DNA of 64,000 nucleotides from Pseudorasbora parva (Eukaryota > Chordata > Actinopteri > Cypriniformes > Gobionidae). Below the pieces are notes generated by a model. That model had not been told where the DNA came from. It saw only the letters and a program-made list of their open reading frames with translations, and made no database searches. The first letter of the stretch is position 1; each line of letters opens with the position of its first letter. This document shows, piece by piece, positions 11,508 to 21,925 of this stretch. The translations under genes were made by a program, and so were the position numbers. Location of the stretch: positions 12,437,507 to 12,501,506 of the forward strand of contig NC_090180.1 of assembly GCF_024679245.1 (NCBI RefSeq), written 5' to 3'.

Positions 11508-11879
11508 CCTGGTTCCACAGACATGGCTTAAGCCAAGTCCAAGAATAAAATACATGTTTGAGCTGTTTTAAGAACCTGATCTCATAAATGCCTATAAATA
11601 GTGCGAGTGTGAAATCTTGTGGAATGTATAAGCCAAAATGGGCCATAAACCATAAAGTGCGTATCATATGCACGTGAAAAACTGCGTAGCATATGCACGC
11701 CAAAACTCATTTTGGTGTATACATTCCATGAGATTGCACACTCGTACTATTGATACGCATTACCATGTGGTTGTGTTGGTTTTAACTGAAAGCAACTTGC
11801 ACCGACGCATCTTAAAATATGTTACGAAGCTACTAAAGCCTAATCCTGGCTTAATCTAAGCCTTGTCTGTGAAACCAGG
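11508..11879. mobile_element. inverted-repeat element with CCTGGTTxCACAGAC ends
   Basis: The left end reads CCTGGTTCCACAGACATGGC. The reverse complement of the right end reads CCTGGTTTCACAGACAAGGC and continues TTAGATTAAGCCAGGATTAG. The interior is also palindromic around GCATATGCACG (11665-11700). Two small frames inside are products of the palindrome. The terminal duplication is not clear enough to assign a superfamily. Confidence 0.65.
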
Positions 11880-12183
11880 CCAGATAATCCTACAGGCCTC
11901 TTTCAAAAAGTTGTATGTTAAATATAAATGAACACAAACCAGTGTATTTTACTTTTCATTTCCAGTTTGTTGGAGGCTTACTGGAACAACACATTACAGG
12001 GGTGAACAAAATCTGCTAGAAAAATGTGAGATCATTAATCTTTAAGGGTGTGGCGCTGAATGATTGCTGATAGTGCCAGTGAATATTTGTAGAGAATGAT
12101 AAAAAAACAGTTCACTCGCAGCAAGGATTGACTAAGAATCCTAAGTGCTCCTTTTCAGAGAGTTCTATCCATCAATCCAAAAA

Positions 12184-12700
<517 letters not shown>

Positions 12701-14508
12701 GATTTAGCAATATTTTTCTATTTTTCTCCATTTAGCAATGGACAGCTAAATGACGTAAAAACACTGTCACCAGCTGGCTGTAACCCTATCCAGAGGAAAG
12801 AGAAGACTGTGGAGAACAGACCGGTACTGTTGACAGGAATAATCAGTAATATCCTGGAGCCAGAAGAGGACAGACAACCGTTCAGCGTCTCTGAATTTGA
12901 ACTAATGCTCTGGCCACATGTTCCCTGTTTCCTGTTATCTTTAGTGGAGACCTGCTACAGTCACTGCGATGACGACTCAACCTGTAACAAAGGTCTGAAG
13001 CAGTGATGGAGACCATTTAGCCTGATCAGATCATTACACTTGTGTGAGAGGTGAGCATGTTTATATTGGATAGGAGGCCGACTTTTTGGAGTCTGCGAGA
13101 CATATGAGATTTCTGGAGTAATTTCCTCCCACCACAGTAAAATTCCTCTGTTTAGTAGAGTTCAGCAGGCCTGTCTCCTGGGGTGGGATTGGGAGGGGGA
13201 GAGTCAGGGGGTGTCTGAGAATGTTCTATTGAGCTGTCATGTGAACGGTCTGTTGAGACAATCTCACAGCGTGAAAAGGAACAATAGAAATCAAGCTCTA
13301 GTTATTTTTTTTGTCAGTTTAGGAGTAGACTTTGTGGCTCAGCCTCCTGATTCAGTCAAAAGGACACAGCGGAAGGACGAGCAGTGGAGGGTTGAGGAAG
13401 CTTTCTAAATATAGCTTTTAGTCAGGCTTTCATTTGACCCGTCATCACCACAGACTTGATTACTCTGATTGTGACAAGTTGCCAAGAAAGGTGTGAGTCA
13501 AGAGATGTATTAAAGAAAATCAATGCTGATGACACATCAAATGACAATGACCAGTTTTGACAATTTTCCCAGAATAAGAATGAAAATATATGGGTTTGAA
13601 CTTTATATAAACTTAATATATAAACTTTATATTGAACTTAAATATACCATTTGAACTTTGCAAACCCACACTTACCATACGTGCATGTTTCATAGTCACA
13701 GGGAAAAATCGTAACAAGCTTAATCTTTTTTCTATTTTTACTCAAGAACGTTCTCTTTCTGCACAATGAAAGACTTGTTTGTTAAACCTAAAGTTTGGGA
13801 AAAGTTTGTTGTCACGCCAAAGGGTTCACCTTTAATCTCCTCACAGCACAATATTTTCCCTCCAGACGGCTTCAAGTTTTGTCACATGACTTCAAGTAAA
13901 CTCCGGGCTTGACGTAACATTGGCCTTTTTGAGGGGGAGTTTTCCTCCTCAGTCTGTTTTAACAGTAAAAAGATGAACTTTTTGAAAAAAAAATCGAAGA
14001 AAATGCGAGTGGTACTTGAGTCTGGAAAACTTTTCCTTGTGCTGCTATGTAGTTGGGGTGTTCTGAGTGTTTGGGCATTGCTAGGGTGTTCTGGTGGTTG
14101 CTCTATAGGGTGTTATGGGAGGTTGCTGTCTCTGGAAGTCAAAAACAGCCTGTGGATGTAACTTGAGCCTTTGGTTCAGTATAAATCTGTTGGATCAAGC
14201 AGTGTGGTATGGTGAAAACATTCACATCTATACCATGACGTTGATTCAAACTACAGAGACACTGTTGTACAGAAGCACGTCACACTCCTAAGAGTTCCAT
14301 ATAAGGCCTGTGACCAAAAATGGAATTCAGACAGCCCATGAAGGCTGGTATTCCTACTCCTTCCAAATAATTGAGACCAGACTTTGAGGTGGGTAAAGTC
14401 ATGGAAATTGTACACCCCACATCTGCCACACTTGTACATTATTGTGTATCCAGGAACGGAAGAAAAAAAAAAACCTTTTTGAAAGAATTTGATGTCTTGC
14501 TTATTGTA
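12701..14508. other. intergenic, nothing recognised
   Basis: Slightly higher GC than its surroundings at 12760-13420. Several short frames (65 codons or fewer) have no recognisable domain. No splice-consistent exon chain was found, and slc44a3, expected here from human synteny, is not visible. Confidence 0.4.
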
Positions 14509-16273
14509 GGGGAGAGCGGTGCACAACACATTTTGACTTTCTCAGTTTGTGTAAATCCACTTGGGGTTTAGATTATTTATTTCCCCCCACATTTCCCACA
14601 TGTCTAGTACAGTTGTGGTTTTGATTCATTAACACAGTGTACACTTTTTTCTTGATACCCTGAAAGAATGAAAGTGAAACTTTACAACATGCCCCCTATG
14701 CGGGATACATTGTAACATGACCAAATGACTAAAATGATTTCTGATATAATAAAAAATATACAAGACCAACTACAACATTTTGTCAGTACATTACAATGAT
14801 CAACTTCTTCATATAAAATAATGGCATTTTTTAAATAATTAAAAGTATAATAATTTGACAACAAACACACGGCAAAACACAGCTATAGTACAGCATAGTT
14901 CAAAACGTAACCATTTCTGAACTTTGTCTCAGTCTTTATTCACCTTTCTCAATAGAATTCATATGGTATAGAATATAATAGCATAGTTCTAATAGGGGCT
15001 CATTGTAACGTAGTGTTATAACGCACCCCACCTGCTCAACTGGGATTTAAACCCAGCTTGTGTCTTCTACTGGTTAGATCAGCATTAAAGAACGATCTCA
15101 ACTGTTAAATAACAGATATAAGATTAAAATAATATCCGATTTGTCTAATTTGAAATAAACACAAAAACAGACATGCAAAATTAACGTTGGTAAGAAATTA
15201 ACTTTTGCTATGGTTAAACAAATGTTTTGTCTGGCTATCACCAGTCCAAGTAGCCGGACAAGCCAGACCCACATCAAGATGTTTGGTTTGGAAACTCACC
15301 ATAGACAGGGCTCAATCCGAGGGGCGGGATAAACGGTTGTCTTTCAAACTCCCTCTGCACGCGATAGGATAGCGCTACAACCAACCAGAGCAACGAAGGT
15401 GAAGCAGAGCTAATTGACAGATTAAACTTTCGCCGTATCCGGTCGGCAAAACTCCGAACACATCTTCCCTTTTTAAGAATGACTTCAGTGCCGTTCTTTG
15501 TTCTTTTCTCAGAGAAAAGCTTAACTCCAAGTCTTCCAGAGTCGCGGTCAAAGCTGATTCGAAAGACCGCCGTTCGCCAGTTTCTGTGTTTACTAGTAGC
15601 ACACAAGCACAACTCGGCCGCCATTATGTTAAGCCCCACCCAACGACTCTATACACAATGTGATTGGCCTGACCAGAGTTTGGTTTTTACAGCTCAGACG
15701 TGTATTGAGAGTTGCTAGACAACACGCACAGCAGATTCCATTTGCTGCCACTGGGTGCGTCTAGATTTCTAGGCTACAGACCAAGCTCAATTTAAAAATG
15801 AACATTGGTTTGGGGAGTCGGCTCTGTATTTTCTACTACACAAGCGGCGCGATCAACGGGCATTATTCAAATGACTATTGTACGCAATTGGATAGTCCTT
15901 CAACCAATCAAACCACAAGTGGCGTGATCAATGGGCAACGAACCATCGCTTCTCTATCCGCCAATAGCACGCCAGATGGAAAAGCCAGTCTGTGATTGGT
16001 TCTCGCAAAAGTGTTACAGAAGCAGTAGAGATGAATGTACAGGTTTCCAGACTGAGTTGCCGGGCGAAATCAAATCGCTGGCAGATCAGGCTGGGTTTAC
16101 CCAGTCTAACAAATGTTGAGCTTTTCTTAAATTTTGGCTCACTTTTTCTATATATAGTGTTGATATCGCAACTGGTAAATAAATACACTAAGTTTGTCAT
16201 GCTGGCATGTGTGGAAAGTGTTAAACCATGTGTGTTACAACTAACCCAGTGTTAGGTTGTGCCCCGCTCACCC
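14509..16273. mobile_element. candidate inverted-repeat element, GGGKGAGCGGKGCACAAC ends
   Basis: The left end is GGGGAGAGCGGTGCACAACA; the reverse complement of the right end is GGGTGAGCGGGGCACAACCT. The interior is rich in CATTGTAAC phrases and is interrupted by the RecQ-fragment element at 15251-15776. Only the 18-20 bp ends match well and no target duplication was established, so the outer limits are tentative. Confidence 0.4.
15251..15776 (-). mobile_element. RecQ-fragment transposon, copy 1 (9-bp target duplication)
   Basis: The ends are imperfect inverted repeats: TAGCCGGACAAGCCAGACCC on the left, and TAGCCTAGAAATCTAGACGC as the reverse complement of the right. It is flanked by CAGTCCAAG (15242-15250) and CAGACCAAG (15777-15785), a 9-bp duplication with one mismatch. 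The minus strand (15602-15375) encodes a fragment resembling the start of a RecQ-like helicase: LSFSLRKEQRTALKSF, then DVFGVLPTGYGES, where the Walker A lysine is Glu. The fragment ends abruptly after QLALL. A related copy in the opposite orientation lies at 19909-20344. Confidence 0.75.
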
Positions 16274-17788
16274 ATTCAACCTAAAGAGATTAAACACGTT
16301 CAGTATTAAGTAAATAATAGAATCAAACCATTAAACTCATCAATTGGTCATAAAAATAAATATTCTCATTAGTATGAAATATCATAAGAATTTAAAGTAA
16401 TTATGATGATTATAAGGACATTACAATCTCTCAATCTCTGTTTCAAGAAGAAATATTTTGGACATAAAGAGAGTCCAAAATAAGTCTGCTAGCAGCTGTA
16501 AAAACAAAGAAACCAATATAAGCATAAACATAAAAAAATGCAGTACTTTTTTTTGGCAAACATTCTTTCATATAGTTTCAAAATGTTTGTTGTTAGTTTT
16601 ATAGTCCCTGATTCACACAGTGCTCTCTGTCATCACAGCTGACACAGTCTCCTAATATTTTCTTTAATAATGCTGCTACTTGAGATAAATTTGATTATTG
16701 CTTCCAGTTCCTTCTTCTTAATGCGGTCAGACACACTGTAAAGCACCCTATTAAAAAGGAACTGTTATTTCCATTATGCAAACAGTGTAACAGGCATCCG
16801 CCGTAGTTGCCTCATTCTGGCAACACTGTTCCTGTTATCTATTCCTTTGAAAGCAGAGTTTATAATAATCTAGATTAAAATTATTCACTAGCAAGGTTGA
16901 TATCTGTTACCAAACAACAACCACATCAGAGTCATGATGGACCCCTTATTAACAATAATTATGTTCTGAAAAAGTTTAGATTCAAGAAAATTACATTAAA
17001 AACAGTATACATATAAGACCCTTTGCAATACCACACACTTCCGGTTTACCAGGGGGGGAAAAGAGACTTTTATTAGATTTCTTGATGCAACAATTAAGTA
17101 ATCGAGGAAAACACACAGAATCATTAAAAGACGAAATATTGCCATGTCATCTCGGTGACAAAGTTAAAGTTATGAAACTGAAAGCTTGCTGAACTTGATG
17201 ATGTCAACTAGCAATTTATGGGAAAATGATAACTTCAGTTTGTGTATTGCTACGAGGGCTGTAGCTGGGGTATCCGGGGCCCCAGTGCAGCAGTGGGTCC
17301 CCTTGAAATCAGGTTTCACGTTATCACTTTTTCCCCTGTTAGCGACGGCCCTGATTGTTCCATTTCATAACTTTCCAGTTCTCATGAGAAATATTAAGCC
17401 CACTGTTTGACATTTTCAGCCCCAAATCACATTTACAATAATTTATCATATCAAATGATGGCACTGCTTCATGAAAGTTAATTCCTTACGACGACCAATG
17501 GGTCAACTAGGCTGCCTCAATCTCATGCTACATGTCACGCAACAGGAATGACTGGACTTCTACTAAAGTTTTAATTAAACAGTCACAGGATGCAAATTCC
17601 AATATTACCCAAACAGTCTGGTATTTTAGATGTTTACCACTTTATAAATAAACAAAGTGACATTGCAAATGCACTTGCTATACTCTAAACACTTACATTC
17701 TGGTCACCAGAATGATTCTGATAAGGGAAATCAACTGAGTTTCCTTATCATTTAGAACTTGTATGCAGCCACCTAATGATCAGAGCTT
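16274..17788. other. intergenic, nothing recognised
   Basis: AT-rich, with no supported gene. A small G-run (AGGGGGGGAAAAG, about 17050) and scattered short frames are the only notable features. Confidence 0.35.
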
Positions 17789-18543
17789 AAAGGAGTACTT
17801 CAGCGCTGGGAAGATGAATCTGTATTTAAACTGGGTCATTAATGTAGTAGAAATGTGAAATTATTTTTTAATTTGTTGCTTTTTAGACTGAGAAAAGACA
17901 GAAAATGTATTTTTGTCTCATGGGGATGAAAGACAACAATTCCCAGAATGCTTCGCTGCCCTGTGAGGCCATTCCCAAAGCCACCGCTACTGATTCACCA
18001 ACCCCTTTCTCACCACCGCGTTCTTCTTCATCTTCATAAAATCAGTTCAGTTAGAGAACAGACACTACAATTAAAAATTGAACATGGCTGTTCAATATAT
18101 TGAGATTTAGCCACTGAGTGTCACAAACACAGCAGGAGTAAGATTACACTCATCGTGAATAAGTTGAGTTAAGAGCTCTCATGATGAGAGCTGAGGTAAA
18201 CGTGTCCGCACTCCGCAGTCGCGGCAGTAGTTCTCAGCGCGTGTTCAGTTTGGTGCGTTTTTAGTCTGGCGCGTTTGCCGTTCATGCCTTTAGAAGCTTA
18301 ACTTTTAATAGGAATTAATTTGAGAAGTTAAAACCCTCACTTTGGCCCTCACTCCGGCGGCCGCACCGTTTACATGAATGCCTGCAGCTGCGAGCTGGGC
18401 TGTGAGTGCGATCTCACTCCCCATTTACGAGTTGAAAACATGCCAAAATGGCTCCCTTTGCTGGCTGTAGTCTTTAGCCTCTGGCCAAATTTTTTACTGA
18501 AAATTGACGATATTTGTGTCACCGGAGTAATAAACCCTTTAAA
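17789..18543. repeat. dispersed inverted-end repeat with TTAAAGGAGTACTTC end
   Basis: Starts TTAAAGGAGTACTTCAGCGC and ends GGAGTAATAAACCCTTTAAA. The terminal CCTTTAA is the inverse of the start, and ACTCC/GGAGT phrases lie inside both ends. The interior has a GC-rich block at 18190-18420. I recall similar sequence as repetitive in cyprinids but cannot name it. Confidence 0.4.
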
Positions 18544-18639
18544 GTCACCATGAAATCAGAATTTACAATTTTATGGGGTTCCATTTGTGCCAAAAATAAG
18601 TCTGCCAACATTGTCGCTATATGATAAATTAAAATTAGC

Positions 18640-18785
18640 TGATAACATCACTATTTTCTGCAGAACGACTGTACAGCCAAATCAAATTTGTTGCAATATT
18701 GTCATGTTTAACACTGTGAAGCTGCTTTGAAACAGTCGTCATTGTAAAATCGCTATATAAATAAAGTTGATTGATTGATTGATTA
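18640..18785 (+). repeat. non-LTR/SINE 3' tail ending in (TTGA)n
   Basis: The phrase GTGAAGCTGCTTTGAAACAG, then AATCGCTATATAAATAAAG and a short (TTGA)n run, is typical of the 3' end of fish SINE or CR1/L2-like retroposons. No 5' promoter part is evident, so the copy is truncated. Confidence 0.55.
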
Positions 18786-19136
18786 AATAATAACAGAACA
18801 AAATGATTTAAAACAAAAGCCAGAGCAAATACTTTACATTGTATCTGCAATTTTATATAGAATCAATACAGAGACAAACTACCTGTGAAATTAGTAACAC
18901 TTCGGCGGATTTTCCGTATCACATGCAAAGATTCTCAACTGAAGGAAAAAAACGCTGCCCTGCCAAAACGCTCTTAAGTGCCCACAGCAAGGTGTTTTCA
19001 GCAGAGCACCCAATGTTTTCAGCTGGCTAAGGCGTTGGTGGACACATGGCCTAAGGATGACAGTAAAGATGACAGTAAGGATGACATAGCAAGATGACAT
19101 TAAATTCGACATAGCAAGACGACAATAAAGACTAAA

Positions 19137-19624
19137 TTAAAGGGATAGTTCACCCAAAAATTAAAATTTTAGGTTTACATAGATACCTTATTAGTGCCTG
19201 CGTGGATGGCGCGGATCAGTTGAATGAGGCATCTATGTATACATATCTATGACCATGCCAGATTTTAACGTTCTCCGACGGAAGTAATGGGTTGGGAATA
19301 CTAGATGAGATTCACTTGTTATGAGGTAAAAAAAATTACCTAAATACTGTTCGGTTTCTCGCAGAAACCGATCTTTTCGTGTTTTAAGACATCAATGTAT
19401 CATCACAAGTCACAGGGTTTAATATGGATTCATATGCATGTGTGTTTTACTCTCATGGGGGCTCTCATAGAAATACACCCCATTGACATGGTTTTACGAG
19501 CAATTGTTGGATTTAAAAATCTTCATTTGTGTTCTACTAAAGAAAAAAACACCTACATCTTGGATGCCCTAGGGGTAAGCAGATAAACATCAAATTTTCC
19601 TTTTTGGGTGAACGATCCCTTTAA
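19137..19624. mobile_element. Angel-like MITE
   Basis: The left end TTAAAGGGATAGTTCACCCA and the right end TTTTTGGGTGAACGATCCCT followed by TTAAAG are inverted. The interior contains CTACTAAAGAAAAAAACACC and similar degenerate phrases. Confidence 0.7.
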
Positions 19625-19794
19625 AGACGACAGTAAGGATGACATAGCAAGATGACAAACAGAGAGCATACACAAAAACATATACTAATTTATCTGAACA
19701 AGTAGGCAATGACTGTTGACAAGAACAAATGCATAGTACAAAGCACAAATCAGTCGACTTATTTTTACCCTATAATTCTTGAGTATTGCATTTT

Positions 19795-20530
19795 ATTATA
19801 AATGATTTATCCGTAATTTGGTAAAATTCATGTGCCCTTGTAATCTTTTATCAAAATAACTTGCCCTCTGTCTTCAAGGGTCAACTCTTCTCTGATGACG
19901 CGATTATTTAGCCTAGAAATCTAGACGCACCCTAGCGGCAGCACAATCACATCGTGTATAGATTCGGTGGGCGGGGCTTAACATAATGACGGCAGAGTTG
20001 TGCTTGCGTGCTTCTAGTAAACACAGAAACTGGCCAACGGCAGTCTTTCGAAAAAGCTTTGACCGCGACTCTGGAAGAATTGGAGTTGAGCTTTTCTTTG
20101 AGAGAAGAACAAAGAACGGCACTGAAGTCATTCTTAAAAAGGGAAGATGTGTTCGGAGTTTTGCTGACCGGATACGGTCTGTCAATTAGCTCTGCTTCAC
20201 GTTGCTCTGGTTGGTTGTAGCGTTATCCTATCGCGTGCAGAGGGAGTTTGAAAGACCACCGTTTATCCCGCCCCTCGGATTGAGCCCTGTCAATGGTGAG
20301 TTTCCAGGCCAAACATCTTGATGTGGGTCTGGCTTGTCAGGCTAGTGATTACTGGCATGAGGGTGGGACAACCTGCCACTCACATGAGATCGACCAATAG
20401 CAAACCACAACCATCCAATCCATTCCTAATGGATAAAATCAAGTCCCGTCCCGCATTGTTTGTAGGACTGTTTTACATGGCTATACGTTATAATAGGGAA
20501 TAAATCACAACTTCCATTTCTTGCCGACTT
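19795..20530 (+). repeat. dispersed repeat H, filled copy (hosts RecQ-fragment element)
   Basis: Flanking the insert at 19909-20344, this sequence parallels 27348-27690. Shared phrases include TTATAAATGATTT, AATAACTTGCCCTCTGTCTT/AATAACTCCCCCTCTCTCTT, CTTCTCTGATGA, GGCATGAGGGTGGGACAACC, and CACATGAGATCGACCAATAG. The copy at 27 kb has no insert. Together the two define the insertion point. Confidence 0.75.
19909..20344 (+). mobile_element. RecQ-fragment transposon, copy 2 (9-bp target duplication)
   Basis: The ends are TAGCCTAGAAATCTAGACGC and (reverse complement) TAGCCTGACAAGCCAGACCC. Flanks are GCGATTATT (19900-19908) and GTGATTACT (20345-20353), and the empty site at 27499-27507 reads GTGTTTACT, which fixes the duplication at 9 bp. 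The plus strand, from 20008, encodes LSFSLREEQRTALKSFLKRE, then DVFGVLLTGYG. The sequence has a deletion exactly where the Walker A Lys-Ser should follow. At 436 bp this copy is about 90 bp shorter than copy 1. It cannot encode a helicase or transposase. Confidence 0.8.
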
Positions 20531-21744
20531 TAATCAGTCATATGCATTATCACAGTATTATGAAGTAAGAAATGCCATTTTGATCTACTTCTAAACTCTT
20601 TTGGCTTGAATAGAACACTTTATTTGGCACATGTGAGCATGTATGACAGCAGAGGCTATCACAATAGCAGCCATTTCTCATTTTTAGTCTTATTAAGAAG
20701 CAAGAGGTTCATAAAGCGATCCAAAAATGATCTCATCATCTGCCATCCATTTCCTCTGAAGAATAAATTAACTGTTTGATCATCTTCCTTCATTACCCTT
20801 GAGTGTTAAAAGGGTTGCAAAATGTTTTATATCTGACAAATTTTCTATGACTTTTCCATCAAATCAGGCCCAGTTTTGCAGTTTTGATCTCCTTATCTAT
20901 GCTTGAAAAGAAAAAAGAAAATGCTGGATCATTTAAGCAAGTAGAGCCAAGATGGTTTTCCCAGCAGCCGGGCGGACCGCCTAAGTCTCTTATGAGAGAA
21001 AAAAGGGGTCGCCTGCAAATGTTTTGCAATAGGTCTTATAAATTAATTTGACAGGGTTGACACAAAATTAAATATTTATTATAGTTGACTTGAAGTTTTG
21101 TTCTCATAGACATACAAAGTTTCCAATTAATTTGTTCACTCATGATGCACTGAAATCAGAGAGGCACATGAACAACCCAATACAGAACGGTGGTTACACA
21201 TTTCCTCAGTTGTTAGAATGTTCTTTGCAACAGAGTTACTTAAGTGTAACTTCCCCACAAGATGGCACACAGGAGTGGAACATCTGACTGAAAGAAAAGC
21301 CCTTTTGAGAAGACCTTCTTATGGAAATAGCGCAGATACTATAAATTCATACAATAAAAAGTATTTTCACTTCACATAGATCACATTTTTAAAAATCACA
21401 TTTATTAATTTAATTAATATTTTTTTATATTACAACTGAAAATAGATAGCAAATAAACATGTTGATTGTTAAAATAAAATGAAAAAGCCCCTGTTAGCTA
21501 AACTAAATTGAATTAAGTAGGGCTATTCACCTGCACAGCACAGTCTGTGTAGTGTGTACAACAAAAATGTGTAATGATTAAATAACCAATTGAGATGGCA
21601 AAAACTACAAGCAAACGTCTCAGAAATTCTAGTACGTGCTTGGATTTTGGATCATCAGCATTAAACCGGTACCCGGATAACCATATATGGTTATGAGGTG
21701 CGCGTTCCGATGGATGCCCAGCCAGTGACAAAACCCCAAAGTTA
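20531..21744. other. intergenic upstream of f3, nothing recognised
   Basis: AT-rich with no supported gene or clear repeat. A GC-richer block (about 20940-21015) has no identified function. Confidence 0.35.
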
Positions 21745-21840
21745 AGAAAGGGGCGGAGCGCCGTTCGTGACTCATGACGAGTCTCCACTGAGGCTGGCAG
21801 GGTAGCACCAGAACTCCCTCTCACACGCGCTATAAAACCA
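21745..21840 (+). promoter_or_regulatory. f3: f3 core promoter: GC box, AP-1 site, TATA box
   Basis: GGGCGG (21751-21756, Sp1-type), a perfect AP-1 heptamer TGACTCA (21768-21774) and TATAAAA (21831-21837) precede the ATG by about 175, 155 and 90 bases. Mammalian F3 promoters are TATA-driven and inducible through AP-1, NF-kB, Sp1 and Egr-1, so this layout fits. Transcription would begin near 21860. The sites are seen; their use is inferred. Confidence 0.6.
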
Positions 21841-21925
21841 GGTCATTAGTGGAAGATTTGATTGAACAACGCTCCTCAGAGGGATCATTTGGATTAAGCA
21901 TTTTACGCATAAAGTATCACTAACG

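Noticed and set aside
15020..15085. tRNA-like B box (GGGTTTAAATCCC on the minus strand)
   Set aside because: The acceptor stem and A box could not be folded convincingly; probably an old SINE fragment or chance.
15274..15718. Other open frames overlapping the RecQ-fragment element
   Set aside because: Shadow frames; only the frame with DVFGVLPTGYG has family resemblance.
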